Shown: one piece after another, positions 43,887 through 53,741 of the stretch
Position numbering within the stretch: the first letter of the stretch is position 1
How the letters are laid out: each line of letters opens with the position of its first letter
NCBI RefSeq assembly: GCF_000317555.1
Contig: NC_019745.1
Span: 3,100,001 to 3,164,000, forward strand
DNA from: Gloeocapsa sp. PCC 7428
GTDB taxonomy: Bacteria > Cyanobacteriota > Cyanobacteriia > Cyanobacteriales > Chroococcidiopsidaceae
Reading direction: 5' to 3'
DNA: 64,000 nucleotides
Notes under the pieces: generated by a model
What the model saw: the letters and a program-made list of their open reading frames with translations, nothing else
Databases searched by the model: none
What the model was told of the DNA's origin: nothing
Made by a program: the position numbers and the translations under genes

Positions 43887-45829
43887 AAATCAAATTCAGC
43901 AGTATCTTCTTCATCTGCATCATCCCAATCTAAAGCAGCCTGCGGTGGTAGGCTGCTTGTTGCTATTGGTTGGGTAAACATTCCATCATCGTCTAGTTGC
44001 AGAACCTCACCTTTAAAAAAATCGGCTAAACGTTGCGCCGCGATCGCGACATCATCGGTTGCCGAATCAGGCGAGTCAATTAACATTGAATCGGATTGTC
44101 CTTCAGGAACAGCATCAGGTGCGATCGTGGGTTCGGGTTTAATTAAAGTAGACGTGGCACTGAATACCGATGCAGTTGTTTCGGGAGAGGCAGTATTCAC
44201 CGGAGGCTTTCTTGTAGGCTGCGGTGTTACCGGAGTATTAGCCTTCGGCTGATGAGTCGTTGCAACTTCAAGCTGTACTTTTACTTTGCGATCGTACAAC
44301 TTCCCAAATGCTGCTTCTAAATCTGCTACTTTGGTTTGAGCAATTTTGAGTAACTTTTGCGAACGAATACCAATCGAAGCGTGTTGCTCGTGAATCGCGA
44401 CTAAGCTGCCGTGTTCTTTAAATAGTGCTTTACTTGGTAAAGGTAGATTTTGCAGCACTTGTTGCCAAACTTGATCGAGGTCAACATCAGTTGCGACAAC
44501 TTCAGTATGAATTTCAACGGCTTCATCTTCATCAGTGCGAATATCCGAGCGATCGTGATGCACAATCGGCGGTGGTGAGATCGGTTCAGCGACTTCTTGT
44601 TGTGGCGGTGTTTGCGGTTGTGGAGGATGCGCCGATGCCGTGACGACTTGGGGCGCGGTTTGCGGTTGTGGAGTATCTTTTACTACAGATGGAGTTTTGG
44701 AAGTACTGATATTTCGATGAATAACTGGCGACGGTTGAGGTGTACTGGTTGTAGGTAATAATCCAAGCAGTGTTACCTCTAACCACAATCGCGGTTGCGT
44801 AGAAGTTTTAATTTGCGCTTCACTGGCTTTGAGATTTTTTTGTCCATCAAGAATTGTTGCGATATTCCACTGCTGTACCAAATCGCACATTGCTTGCCAT
44901 GTTGTTGCAGTACAAGCAACCAAATCGTTACGGTGAGGTGCGGTTTTGGCGATCAGCAAATCGCGATAGCAACTTGCAAGATTTTGCAAGATCGTTAAAG
45001 GTTCTCGCCCGCGTTCTAATAATTGACGCGTGCGGTCGAGAAGTTGTTCGGCGTTGTTTTGCGCGATCGCGTCGAGTAACGCGAGTAAATCTGGCTCCGC
45101 AACGGAACCGACTAAATCCCAAACGCGCTCTACTGTGACTTCTGGTAATAAACTGAGTTGATCCAACAAACTCTCAGCATCGCGTAATCCTCCTTGGGAT
45201 AGTTGTGCTACGAGTGTTAAGGCTTCACTTGTAATTTGGATTTGTTCTTGTGCCGCGATCGCTTGGAGATGCTGCACCATTGCTGCTAAGGGAATTCGGC
45301 GAAAATCGAACCGCTGACAGCGCGAAATAATCGTCGGTAAAACCCGCTGGGGATCAGTTGTTGCTAAGACAAAAACGACGTGTGGGGGTGGTTCTTCAAG
45401 CGTTTTGAGTAAGGCATTGAAAGCGGCGGTACTCAACATATGGCATTCGTCGATTGCATACACTTTGTAGCGACACTGCACCGGAGCAAACTGCGATCGC
45501 TCGATGATTTCTCGAATATTGTCTACCCCTGTGTTACTCGCCGCATCAATTTCAATCACATCTAACGCCGAACCATTGGCAATTCCTCGACACACTTCAC
45601 ACACACCGCAAGGCGTTTCGGTAGGCACACGGCTTGCTAAACAATTCAGTGATTTTGCCAAAATACGGGCGCTAGACGTTTTCCCTGTACCGCGCGGACC
45701 TGTAAACAAATATGCAGGCGCAATTCTACTGGTGCGGACAGCATTAATGAGCGTTGTGGCGATCGCCTCTTGTCCCACCAGTTCTGCAAAGCTTTGGGGT
45801 CGATATTTGTGATGTAGTGGCTCGTACAT
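43883..45829 (-). CDS. dnaX: DNA polymerase III subunit gamma/tau
   Basis: 648 residues from the ATG at 45829, where MYEPLHHKYRPQSFAELVGQ, the normal DnaX start, begins. The frame runs 63 bases further upstream, into a palindromic repeat, so the longer start is rejected. Walker A TGPRGTGKT (43-51), zinc cysteines C63, C74, C77, C80, Walker B/SRC region IDECHMLSTAAFNALLKTLEEPPPHVVFVLATT and SRCQRFDF. It loads the sliding clamp. The long Pro/Thr/Gln-rich tail (about 380-648) is of the tau type. No intein seen. Confidence 0.96.
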   Translation of the reverse strand: MYEPLHHKYRPQSFAELVGQEAIATTLINAVRTSRIAPAYLFTGPRGTGKTSSARILAKSLNCLASRVPTETPCGVCEVCRGIANGSALDVIEIDAASNTGVDNIREIIERSQFAPVQCRYKVYAIDECHMLSTAAFNALLKTLEEPPPHVVFVLATTDPQRVLPTIISRCQRFDFRRIPLAAMVQHLQAIAAQEQIQITSEALTLVAQLSQGGLRDAESLLDQLSLLPEVTVERVWDLVGSVAEPDLLALLDAIAQNNAEQLLDRTRQLLERGREPLTILQNLASCYRDLLIAKTAPHRNDLVACTATTWQAMCDLVQQWNIATILDGQKNLKASEAQIKTSTQPRLWLEVTLLGLLPTTSTPQPSPVIHRNISTSKTPSVVKDTPQPQTAPQVVTASAHPPQPQTPPQQEVAEPISPPPIVHHDRSDIRTDEDEAVEIHTEVVATDVDLDQVWQQVLQNLPLPSKALFKEHGSLVAIHEQHASIGIRSQKLLKIAQTKVADLEAAFGKLYDRKVKVQLEVATTHQPKANTPVTPQPTRKPPVNTASPETTASVFSATSTLIKPEPTIAPDAVPEGQSDSMLIDSPDSATDDVAIAAQRLADFFKGEVLQLDDDGMFTQPIATSSLPPQAALDWDDADEEDTAEFDF

Positions 45830-45856
45830 GGGGCAGGGGAATAGGAGAGCAGAGGA

Positions 45857-45897
45857 GCCAGTGCGGTGCGGAGGTGTCCTCCGTTGTAGCAACTGGC
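45857..45897 (+). repeat. Dispersed palindromic element, copy C
   Basis: Outer stem GCCAGT (45857-45862) with ACTGGC (45892-45897), inner stem CGGAGG-TGT-CCTCCG (45869-45883). Located upstream of dnaX, where it is part of the rejected N-terminal extension of that frame. Confidence 0.85.
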
Positions 45898-46137
45898 GTG
45901 GGCAGAGGGAGCAGAGGAGCAGAGGAGCAGGGGAGAATTATAATGTAATCTTTTTTGCAATGAGTGTAAGCAAGTGTAATTTTTATTACACTAATTTGAT
46001 GCAGCACCTTTAAAGTAGAACAAACATACTAATAAGGTAACTCGCGCGCAGAAATTTAGGGAGAAGCTACGCACGTAATTGTGCTAGCCTTAATAGTCCT
46101 TCTGCGGGTAATAGATAATTGTTGATGAGTATAATTG

Positions 46138-46162
46138 CCAATGACCAATGACCAATGACCAA
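46138..46162. repeat. Heptamer array CCAATGA
   Basis: CCAATGA three times exactly (46138-46158) plus a partial fourth, about 55 bases before the rnhA start. Confidence 0.85.
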
Positions 46163-46215
46163 CTTTCAAATAATATTTATATTTTCACCCGCTTCTTTCA
46201 CTGTTTAATTTCTAT

Positions 46216-47109
46216 ATGCCTGCCAATACAATCAAAAGCATATATACTGATGGAGCCTGCACGGGCAACCCTGGTCCTGGCGGTTGGGCGGTTGTTGTTT
46301 ACTTTGCAGATGGTTCAGTTCAGGAGCTCGGTGGGTACGAAGCGCAAACGACGAATAATCGCATGGAAATGCAAGCCGCGATCGCCGCGCTAGAACTGCT
46401 TTCAACCGTACCGACAAACGAACCGATTACGCTATATACCGATAGTGAATACCTCATTAAGGGTATTACACAGTGGGTAAAAGGTTGGAAAAAGAAAGGT
46501 TGGAAAACCGCTCAAGGAAAACCCGTACTCAATCAAGACCTCTGGGAACTTCTTGACGAAAGAAACAAGAATGTGCAATGGCAGTACGTCCGAGGACACG
46601 CGGGTAATGTAGGTAACGAACGCTGTGACAAAATTGCACGGGCATTTGCTACAGGTAAAACGCCAACGCTGCAACAACCGAAATCAGATTCTGTACTGGT
46701 AACAGAAGTATCTGATTATGTACCACAATCTACGATAAGTTACGAAAAGACAACCACTTCTAGCCACCTTGTCTCAGATATGACCATGATGGAATCTACC
46801 GCACCAAACTCCGTTGTCACCAGTGAAGAAATCCCCCGCGAGACGAGAGTGGCTTTGCTACGTAGCTTAGTCGAAACCTTACGAATTGCTGACGAGATCG
46901 CAGCCAAAGGTTACTTAATCACAAGTTCTGAATTAGCTGATCTGATGGATGTCCACGCCAGCGCAGTCACAAGCCGTGGTGACGAATGGCGCTGGCGCAA
47001 CTGGATTGTGTCGCGCGTCCGCCGTGAAGGCAACCAAATTCTCTGGGAATTAGAACGCGCAGATCAAGTTAACTCGGATGACCATACTGGCGACCCCGCC
47101 ACTGAGTAG
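46216..47109 (+). CDS. rnhA: Ribonuclease HI with C-terminal winged-helix-like extension
   Basis: 297 residues against about 155 for the usual enzyme. The RNase H core (1-150) has all catalytic residues: Asp12 (YTDGACTGNPGP), Glu51 (NNRMEMQAA), Asp76 (YTDSEYL), His128 and Asp138 (GNERCDKIA). It cuts RNA in RNA:DNA hybrids. After a Thr/Ser-rich linker (about 155-200), residues about 205-285 form a helical domain (LVETLRIADEIAAKGYLITSSELADLMDVHASAV, then EWRWRNWIVSRVRREGNQILWELE) like a winged helix, probably for nucleic-acid binding. The last 41 bases overlap cruG on the other strand. Confidence 0.93.
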   Translation: MPANTIKSIYTDGACTGNPGPGGWAVVVYFADGSVQELGGYEAQTTNNRMEMQAAIAALELLSTVPTNEPITLYTDSEYLIKGITQWVKGWKKKGWKTAQGKPVLNQDLWELLDERNKNVQWQYVRGHAGNVGNERCDKIARAFATGKTPTLQQPKSDSVLVTEVSDYVPQSTISYEKTTTSSHLVSDMTMMESTAPNSVVTSEEIPRETRVALLRSLVETLRIADEIAAKGYLITSSELADLMDVHASAVTSRGDEWRWRNWIVSRVRREGNQILWELERADQVNSDDHTGDPATE

Positions 47110-48277
47110 GAGTGCGAAAAGCCGATAAGAAAATCCGCAGTACCGCCAAAGGATCGGCAAAAGGTGACAACCAGAATAACCAACCTCCTTTGGCTTGCGA
47201 GCGATCGTACGAAGGCGCGATCGCCAACAACAAAGCAAAGCGGACAATGAGTAGAAACGAATTGAGTCCCAGCAATGCCAGTGAAAAAGGCGAAAGTGTA
47301 GACGACGGGAAAAGAAAATAGCCTAGTAAGATTGGTAACGGTAACGCTTGCACGGCAAAAAGCAACCACAAATCCCACCACAAAGCTGCGGATGAGGAAG
47401 CGTCTTTTAAATCAAGCGATCGCCCCCACTCTTGCCAAGTTTGGATTGCGCCTTCATACATCCTCACCTTAAACACCTTAGCACCATCTAAAAATCCCAC
47501 ACGAAAGCCTTGTGATGAGATATTTCGTGCCAAAGTCACGTCATCACAGAACGAACTTTTCGCGCTGCTATAGCCGCCCACCTGAGCTAATACCGCACGC
47601 CGACACAAAAAACACTGTCCGTTCGCCATGACTCTTTCGGCAACTGAACTATCGACACCCGCACTTTCAAACCTGTACAGTAGCGTCATTAACAACGCAG
47701 GTTGTAACCAGCACTCTCCAGGGGACTTCAAAATAAATTGCGGTGATAAAGATACCAAGTCATAGCCTTCAGTTTGAGCCGTTTTTACAAGGCTGGCAAC
47801 TAAGCCTGGATGCGGTTGAGTATCGGCATCCATTCCCAAAAACCACTGACTATGTTCGGAACTATGTAAAAAGCCGTTATGCAAAGCCCACGGACGCCCT
47901 ACCCAGCTAGTAGGTAGAGGATCATCGGTCATTAACCGAAAGCGTGGATCATTTTTTTGCGCCGCCTCCACCAAGTCTGGCGTACCATCCTGCGAGTTGC
48001 TATCGACAACAATCACTTCTCGCACTTCGTAACTTTGCCGACTTAACCCAGCTAAACAGGGGCTAATGCGGTCAGCTTCATTTAAAGTCGGTACGACAAC
48101 GCTTACACTACCCAATAGATCGGGTGTAGCCGAAGTGGGTTCCAGCGGAGGATGGCGACTGGGACCTCTTAGCAAACGCGATAGCAAAACTGCCGTTGCT
48201 GGTATTTGAATCAGTAGTAATAAAAATGCCATAGCGCCTTGAAAAATTAACCCGCTGACCACATCTACTCCCTGCAC
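47069..48277 (-). CDS. cruG: Carotenoid 2'-O-glycosyltransferase CruG
   Basis: 402 residues from a GTG at 48277, three bases after the cruF stop. N-terminal membrane segment (about 9-35), GT2 domain with SVVVPTLNEADRI, VIVVDSNSQDGTPDLV, GMDADTQPHPGL and a C-terminal CDDVTLARNI, then membrane helices (about 310-375). Adjacent cruF makes the identification firm: CruF hydrates the psi end of gamma-carotene and CruG adds a sugar, giving myxol glycosides (myxoxanthophyll) in cyanobacterial membranes. The 3' end overlaps rnhA by 41 bases. Confidence 0.9.
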   Translation of the reverse strand: MQGVDVVSGLIFQGAMAFLLLLIQIPATAVLLSRLLRGPSRHPPLEPTSATPDLLGSVSVVVPTLNEADRISPCLAGLSRQSYEVREVIVVDSNSQDGTPDLVEAAQKNDPRFRLMTDDPLPTSWVGRPWALHNGFLHSSEHSQWFLGMDADTQPHPGLVASLVKTAQTEGYDLVSLSPQFILKSPGECWLQPALLMTLLYRFESAGVDSSVAERVMANGQCFLCRRAVLAQVGGYSSAKSSFCDDVTLARNISSQGFRVGFLDGAKVFKVRMYEGAIQTWQEWGRSLDLKDASSSAALWWDLWLLFAVQALPLPILLGYFLFPSSTLSPFSLALLGLNSFLLIVRFALLLAIAPSYDRSQAKGGWLFWLSPFADPLAVLRIFLSAFRTPTQWRGRQYGHPS

Positions 48278-48280
48278 AGC

Positions 48281-49195
48281 TTACTTCAAGGCAACTTTTA
48301 CCGCAGGGTTGTTGACAACCCCTGTCGCGGCTTCTACAACAGCATCTGTACTTGGTTGTGCCATCCACCATAGGAAAATCACTGGAATGACACCGAAGAT
48401 TAAACCTAGAGCAACAGGAATCCAATATCCAAAAGCTAAACTAATAGCAGCAGCAAACGCAACGTTACTTAAGTAGACAATCAGTGGTACGACAAGTTGC
48501 GATCGCTTTAAATTTAAGCGCGGATTTCTCCACAAGAGTGCAGCCACACTCATAAATAAGGCACTTGTGCCATACCAACCTAAATAGTTACGATACGGTG
48601 TTCCAAAAAACGCTCCTGGTTCTGCCCAGTACCAAAACGGAAATGTTGTTTGACTCATTGCTGGTTCCAGCGCAAAATCCCAAGCAGTAAACAGCATCGC
48701 ACCCAAAAGGACAGCACCTACTTGGCGTAACCAGTTTGATTTATCGGTATTTAAAGCAACACTAGCAATTAAATAGGAAGAAAAACCCATATAAAACCAA
48801 GACAGCGGGATAGTAAAAGGCACTAACCCCGCAATTTTGTACCCTAATCCACTGAGGTAGCTGTAATCTCCAAATGGAAATCCCGTGCCTGTTCCTAATA
48901 ATTCACTGGTCAAAGATATCGAAACGGCTGGCAGCATAAAGGCTAATGTAAGTCGCATTCCAACCGTGCGATAGGCAAAAATTGAGACGGCGGCTAACCC
49001 AAACAGGATATCCGTGACGCCGCCTCCTGCCATTGATTTTTCCACACTCCATTGAAACAAGCTTTGCCCATCTGGCAGTAAACGTAAGATGGCATCCGCG
49101 TGCGGTACGACTAGGAGCAACCCTGCTAGTCCAAAAGTCTTTGCCAAAATATGACCGATTAAGCAGTAGCGTTCAGCAATAACAAGTTGCTTCAT
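48281..49195 (-). CDS. cruF: Carotenoid 1',2'-hydratase CruF
   Basis: 304 residues with about seven membrane helices (DUF422 family). Characteristic segments are GGGVTDILFGLAAVSIFAYRTVGM, ELLGTGTGFPFGDYSYLSGLGYKIAGLVPFTIPLSWFYMG and FTAWDFALEPAMSQTTFPFWYW with conserved acidic and aromatic residues. It hydrates the psi end group of gamma-carotene in myxoxanthophyll synthesis. AAGGAA 8 bases before the ATG. First gene of the cruF-cruG operon. Confidence 0.93.
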   Translation of the reverse strand: MKQLVIAERYCLIGHILAKTFGLAGLLLVVPHADAILRLLPDGQSLFQWSVEKSMAGGGVTDILFGLAAVSIFAYRTVGMRLTLAFMLPAVSISLTSELLGTGTGFPFGDYSYLSGLGYKIAGLVPFTIPLSWFYMGFSSYLIASVALNTDKSNWLRQVGAVLLGAMLFTAWDFALEPAMSQTTFPFWYWAEPGAFFGTPYRNYLGWYGTSALFMSVAALLWRNPRLNLKRSQLVVPLIVYLSNVAFAAAISLAFGYWIPVALGLIFGVIPVIFLWWMAQPSTDAVVEAATGVVNNPAVKVALK

Positions 49196-49560
49196 GAGAA
49201 TTCCTTAAGACAATCTGACACTCTATACAATGTCACTCATAACAGTTTACAAATGTTTACGAAAAGAGTTAATAAGTTTTTTGATACATAAGTAGAGTAA
49301 TCGTGCTGCGATCCTTAATCATAGAATCTTCGCCGGAGTGTGAAAACCTCCAGGATTCCAAATTGGATTATCACTAAGTTTATGAGTCGAGGTACAATAC
49401 GACTACTTAAATAGAAAGCTTGAAGAAACTACGAATAAGTATAAGTTTGATCAAGTTTGCGGTTTATGAGAGCATTCGCTTAGGAAAGCGCGCTTCTCTT
49501 TCTCACCTTTTTTATCCTCGCGTAATATATAAGACATAAGACTTGTCACTTGCCAGTCTG
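49196..49560. other. Intergenic region, nothing recognised
   Basis: 365 bases between divergent cruF and the membrane protein gene. AT-rich with no gene, no repeat of the families above and no convincing promoter pair. Confidence 0.45.
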
Positions 49561-49986
49561 ATGCTAAGCTTGAAAATCCCCTGGGTAGCTTTTACATTAC
49601 TGTTACTAACGTATATCACCTTAGGCTGGCTACTTGAAGCATTTGACGATCCGGTGGCAGCTTGGATAATAATTGTTATCGGTATTTTTTTGCTCTCTGT
49701 CCTCCTCGCTTCGCCGTGGTCTCAAATCAGAAACGATTTAGGACTTTTATTTAAGTCTGACACCAGAGCTTTTTTTGTCGCTGTCATCGGAGCTTTTTTA
49801 ACCGTCCTGATTATCTCCTGGTTTCATATATTCGCGCATGGTTTAGTTGCTGTATCTGCGGCTACATTGTTTCGCTTAGATGCTCAAACTGTAGGATGGA
49901 GTGAAACTCAAATTTTTTGGATGTTAACTGCTGTCTCGATCGCTGGTTTAGCGCTGGGTGCATTCGCACAAAATTGGATTTATTGA
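49561..49986 (+). CDS. Four-helix membrane protein of unknown function
   Basis: 141 residues from the ATG at 49561; the frame also allows a TTG at 49543. Four hydrophobic segments at about 8-25, 35-52, 72-95 and 118-135, with a cytoplasmic-looking loop SPWSQIRNDLGLLFKSDTRAF between the second and third. No family recognised. A strong hairpin follows at 49996. Confidence 0.75.
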   Translation: MLSLKIPWVAFTLLLLTYITLGWLLEAFDDPVAAWIIIVIGIFLLSVLLASPWSQIRNDLGLLFKSDTRAFFVAVIGAFLTVLIISWFHIFAHGLVAVSAATLFRLDAQTVGWSETQIFWMLTAVSIAGLALGAFAQNWIY

Positions 49987-49995
49987 CAGTTATGG

Positions 49996-50016
49996 GGGCA
50001 AGGCACTGCCTTGCCC
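49996..50016. terminator. Bidirectional terminator hairpin
   Basis: Stem GGGCAAGGCA (49996-50005) with TGCCTTGCCC (50007-50016), between convergent genes ending at 49986 and 50044. It has no T-run on either side but is very stable. Confidence 0.7.
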
Positions 50017-50043
50017 GTATCTTATTAATTTATTGAGCGTCTT

Positions 50044-50334
50044 TTAGGATGCTGTTGTCGTTGTCGCGGCTTCTGGGGTAGCTGCTGGGTAGATGCTGAC
50101 CTTTTTGCGGGTTCTATCCTTTCTTTCAAACGTGACAATGCCATCAATGAGAGCAAACAAGGTGTCATCGCTACCGATACCCACGTTGTTTCCAGGGTGG
50201 AATTTAGTACCGCGCTGGCGCACCAGAATATTACCAGCACGAACTGTTTCACCACCAAAGCGTTTTACGCCTAGACGCTGGGCGTTTGAGTCACGACCGT
50301 TGCGGGTACTACCCGTTCCTTTCTTATGAGCCAT
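50044..50334 (-). CDS. rpmA: 50S ribosomal protein L27
   Basis: 96 residues. [61 protein letters not shown] are the standard L27 sequence; the N-terminus lies in the peptidyl-transferase centre. It has a short Ala/Thr tail. GAGGAAATT precedes the ATG. It follows rplU by 24 bases in the usual rplU-rpmA order. Confidence 0.98.
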   Translation of the reverse strand: MAHKKGTGSTRNGRDSNAQRLGVKRFGGETVRAGNILVRQRGTKFHPGNNVGIGSDDTLFALIDGIVTFERKDRTRKKVSIYPAATPEAATTTTAS

Positions 50335-50358
50335 AATTTCCTCTAGATCTCTACCTTT

Positions 50359-50757
50359 CTATTGTGCTTCATCAGAAGATTCGGTCTCAGAAGTTGCTTC
50401 AGGTTCAGCAGGCGCTGCGGCTTCGGCGGTAAACACAGAACCATTGAAGCTGATGGAATTAATCATCAACCGTGTAATTTCCTGACGATGTCCCCGCTTT
50501 TTGCGCGTTTTCTTTTTGGGCTTCATCTTGTACACGAGAACTTTGCGATCGCGTAGATGACGCAAGACAGTTCCTTCTACGGTCGCTCCGTCCACAAACG
50601 GCTGTCCAATCGCAACGCCGTCGTCGTGCTGTACAAATAAAACTGATTCCAAAGTAATTGTTTCGTCGGGTTCAACGCTTAAGCGTTCAATATCGTAAAA
50701 GCGACCAGGTTCTACTCTGAGTTGCTTGCCGCCGGTTTCAATAATTGCGTAAGTCAT
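50359..50757 (-). CDS. rplU: 50S ribosomal protein L21
   Basis: 132 residues from the ATG at 50757, where [26 protein letters not shown], the normal L21 start, begins; a start 17 codons upstream adds unrelated residues. [23 protein letters not shown] is the RNA-binding tail, followed by a cyanobacterial-type Ala/Glu-rich extension of about 30 residues. Confidence 0.97.
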   Translation of the reverse strand: MTYAIIETGGKQLRVEPGRFYDIERLSVEPDETITLESVLFVQHDDGVAIGQPFVDGATVEGTVLRHLRDRKVLVYKMKPKKKTRKKRGHRQEITRLMINSISFNGSVFTAEAAAPAEPEATSETESSDEAQ

Positions 50758-51096
50758 GGGATATTTCGTAATTTTGCCGTACAGGTAGCTGATAGGCTTG
50801 AAAATCAAGCTGTCAACTTTTGCTCATCATTCACCTGATCCGAGCAGGATTTAGACAGCACAATCTATTATTGTAGTAGAGTTGTTAAGTATTTGTCAAA
50901 AATTGAAGAGCGAGTCATCAGTGGCTAGTGGAAGAGTGATTCGTTTTGAATTGTGAATTAGAAGAATTTTCTTAATGCATAACTCAGCACTCTTAACGAG
51001 TAACTTTTTGACTGCTAATTGCTCATTCTCAATACACAAAAACATCGCTGTCAGGGATAATGAAGACAACGCTACAAAACTTAAACTTGCTGCTCT
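50758..51096. other. Intergenic region, nothing recognised
   Basis: 339 bases between divergent rplU and ndhH. No gene, hairpin with T-run or known repeat was seen; an autoregulatory L21 leader may exist but I could not identify one. Confidence 0.4.
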
Positions 51097-52281
51097 ATGC
51101 CAAGAATTGAAACGAGAACGGAACCTATGGTGCTGAACATGGGTCCGCACCATCCTTCGATGCATGGCGTACTCCGACTCATCGTCACCTTGGATGGCGA
51201 AGATGTAGTGGATTGCGAGCCAGTTATTGGCTACTTGCACCGAGGAATGGAGAAAATCGCGGAAAACCGCACCAATATCATGTACGTCCCTTACGTCAGT
51301 CGCTGGGACTACGCCGCAGGGATGTTTAACGAAGCCGTCACCGTCAACGCACCGGAGAAGTTAGCCGATATTCCTGTACCAAAACGGGCTAGCTACATCC
51401 GCGTCATCATGCTGGAGTTGAACCGAATTGCCAATCACCTGCTGTGGTTAGGACCATTCATGGCTGACGTTGGCGCGCAAACTCCGTTCTTTTATATCTT
51501 CCGCGAACGCGAACTTATTTATGACCTATGGGAAGCCGCCACAGGCTACCGGATGGTAAACAACAACTACTTCCGTATCGGTGGCGTCGCGGTTGACTTA
51601 CCCTACGGTTGGGTAGATAAGTGCTTTGACTTTTGTGACTACTTTGAACCAAAAGTCGATGAATACGAACGCTTAATCACCAATAACCCGATCTTCCGCC
51701 GCCGTGTCGAAGGAGTGGGAACAATTAGCCGCGAAGAAGCGATAAATTGGGGGCTATCAGGTCCAATGTTACGCGCCAGCGGTGTGCAGTGGGACTTACG
51801 CAAAGTAGACCACTACGAATGCTACGACGATTTTGATTGGGATGTACATTGGGAAACGGCGGGCGATTGCTTCGCGCGGTACTTAGTACGAATTCGTGAA
51901 ATGCGCGAATCTGTCAAGATTTTGCGTCAAGCACTCAAAGCACTACCAGGCGGACCATTTGAGAACTTAGAGGCGAAGCGTTTAGCCGAAGGGAAGAAAT
52001 CCGAGTGGAATGATTTTGACTACCAGTATATCGGTAAGAAGATTGCGCCCACGTTCAAGATCCCCAAAGGCGAACACTATGTTCGGATTGAAAGCGGTAA
52101 AGGCGAGTTAGGCATTTACATCATCGGTGATGATAATGTCTTTCCATGGCGGTGGAAGATTCGTCCGGCTGATTTCAACAACTTGCAAATTTTGCCGCAC
52201 TTGTTACGCGGTGTCAAGGTAGCTGATATCGTTACGATTCTGGGTAGTGTAGATATCATCATGGGTTCTGTAGACCGTTGA
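51097..52281 (+). CDS. ndhH: NAD(P)H-quinone oxidoreductase subunit H
   Basis: 394 residues, full length. [43 protein letters not shown] and [27 protein letters not shown] are the 49-kDa subunit family signatures. It is a peripheral subunit of the NDH-1 complex, near the quinone site, in cyclic electron flow and respiration. Arg27 in HGVLRL is the likely equivalent of the arginine methylated in the human homologue NDUFS2. The stop overlaps the next ATG by one base (TGATG). Confidence 0.98.
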   Translation: MPRIETRTEPMVLNMGPHHPSMHGVLRLIVTLDGEDVVDCEPVIGYLHRGMEKIAENRTNIMYVPYVSRWDYAAGMFNEAVTVNAPEKLADIPVPKRASYIRVIMLELNRIANHLLWLGPFMADVGAQTPFFYIFRERELIYDLWEAATGYRMVNNNYFRIGGVAVDLPYGWVDKCFDFCDYFEPKVDEYERLITNNPIFRRRVEGVGTISREEAINWGLSGPMLRASGVQWDLRKVDHYECYDDFDWDVHWETAGDCFARYLVRIREMRESVKILRQALKALPGGPFENLEAKRLAEGKKSEWNDFDYQYIGKKIAPTFKIPKGEHYVRIESGKGELGIYIIGDDNVFPWRWKIRPADFNNLQILPHLLRGVKVADIVTILGSVDIIMGSVDR

Positions 52282-53465
52282 TGTCGCAACAGGTTAGTGA
52301 TTCTCATCCGACGTTGTGTGAGGCGATCGCGCTGCGGATAGCAGAAAGTCCGCAGCAGCGCATTACTTTTGCGGAATATATGGATTTAGTGCTGTATCAT
52401 CCTCAGCACGGTTACTATACAACTCACGCCACGAAACTTGGTAAGCAAGGTGACTTTTTTACCTCGCCGCATTTAGGCGCAGATTTTGGCGAGTTACTCG
52501 CCGAACAATTTCTGCAAATCTGGGAAATTTTAGAAAAACCGATTCCTTTTACGCTTCTAGAAATGGGTGCAGGTCAAGGTATTCTAGCGTTGGATATCTT
52601 GAATTATCTTGAAAGGCAGTATCCAGATTTTTTAGCAGCGCTTAATTATGTCATTATTGAGCGATCGCCTACGTTAATTCAAGAACAGCAACAGCGACTC
52701 CACAAATATCACAGTCGCCTTCAATGGCTAGCGCTTGCAGAAATTCCCGAAAACTCAATTGTCGGCTGCTGTTTTTCTAACGAACTTGTAGACGCGTTTC
52801 CTGTACATCAAATTACTATCGAAAACGGACAATTACGCGAAATTTACGTCACAACTCAGAAAACCGCTGATCCCCAAGCGACATTTGCAGAAGTCGTAGG
52901 TGAAGTCTCGACAGCCAGGATTTTTGATTACTTTGATTTAATCAAGATTGCGTTACCTTCTCCCGCTTATCCTGAAGGTTATCGTAGCGAAGTCAATTTA
53001 GCAGCTTTAGATTGGTTGAAAACGGTAGCAGCAAAACTCCAGCGAGGTTACGTGTTAACGATCGATTATGGTTATTCGGCTAGCCGCTACTACAACCCAT
53101 TTCGACAAGGAACACTGCAATGTTACTATCGCCATCATCGCCATAATAATCCTTACATTTACGTTGGAAAACAAGATATGACAGCGCACGTCGATTTTAC
53201 AGCGCTGCAAGTATGGGGTGAATTGTGTGGTTTAACAACGGTAGGCTTGACGCAGCAGGGATTATTTTTGATGGCTTTGGGATTAGGGAATCGCATTGCT
53301 GCACTTGCTACATCATCACCGCCATCAGTGCAAAAGCTGCTACAGCGAAGGGATAGTTTGCATCAGCTAATTGATCCTGTCGGGCTTGGTGGATTCAACG
53401 TCTTAGTTCAAGGTAAAGCGATCGCGCAGACGCTACTTAAAGGTTTAAATTCACCTTTAATTTAA
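52281..53465 (+). CDS. SAM-dependent methyltransferase, MidA/NDUFAF7 family
   Basis: 394 residues from the ATG at 52281, which shares its A with the ndhH stop. The COG1565 pattern is clear: ITFAEYMDLVLYHPQHGYYTTHATKLGKQGDFFTSPHLGADFGELLAEQ, SAM motif LLEMGAGQGILALDIL, IVGCCFSNELVDAFPVHQI and LTIDYGY. In mitochondria NDUFAF7 dimethylates an arginine of the NDUFS2 subunit for complex I assembly. NdhH is the NDUFS2 homologue and is translationally coupled to this gene, so NdhH is the likely substrate. Confidence 0.92.
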   Translation: MSQQVSDSHPTLCEAIALRIAESPQQRITFAEYMDLVLYHPQHGYYTTHATKLGKQGDFFTSPHLGADFGELLAEQFLQIWEILEKPIPFTLLEMGAGQGILALDILNYLERQYPDFLAALNYVIIERSPTLIQEQQQRLHKYHSRLQWLALAEIPENSIVGCCFSNELVDAFPVHQITIENGQLREIYVTTQKTADPQATFAEVVGEVSTARIFDYFDLIKIALPSPAYPEGYRSEVNLAALDWLKTVAAKLQRGYVLTIDYGYSASRYYNPFRQGTLQCYYRHHRHNNPYIYVGKQDMTAHVDFTALQVWGELCGLTTVGLTQQGLFLMALGLGNRIAALATSSPPSVQKLLQRRDSLHQLIDPVGLGGFNVLVQGKAIAQTLLKGLNSPLI

Positions 53466-53741
53466 ACTGTTCACTACGAGCGATCTGCTAGAGTTGATAA
53501 AAGTAAATTTGCTTTGTTATTTACTACACTTGCTAAATCCCTGTCTGTCAACTCATCGTCGAAAGTTATCTTTTCAGATTATCTAACTTCCACGAACAGC
53601 CAAGTTGTGTAAATTAATGAGTGACACGCTGTAGAAGATTAAGTGTGTACTTCCTCAATGACAGCACAATCCTCCACAAGTGTGAGTACATTTTTGATGA
53701 CAGTAAATAAAGTGAGTTTAAAGTTCTAGAAGGAGACAAAA

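Larger units (their letters stand above)
45830..46215. other. Intergenic region rich in repeats
   Basis: 386 bases between divergent dnaX and rnhA. It contains palindromic copy C (45857-45897), a GAGCAGAG-type short repeat (about 45900-45932) and a CCAATGA heptamer array (46138-46162). No gene found. Confidence 0.6.

Noticed and set aside
45830-45892. N-terminal extension of dnaX to 45892
   Set aside because: The extra residues are encoded by palindromic copy C and its flanks; MYEPLHHKYRP at 45829 is the normal DnaX start.
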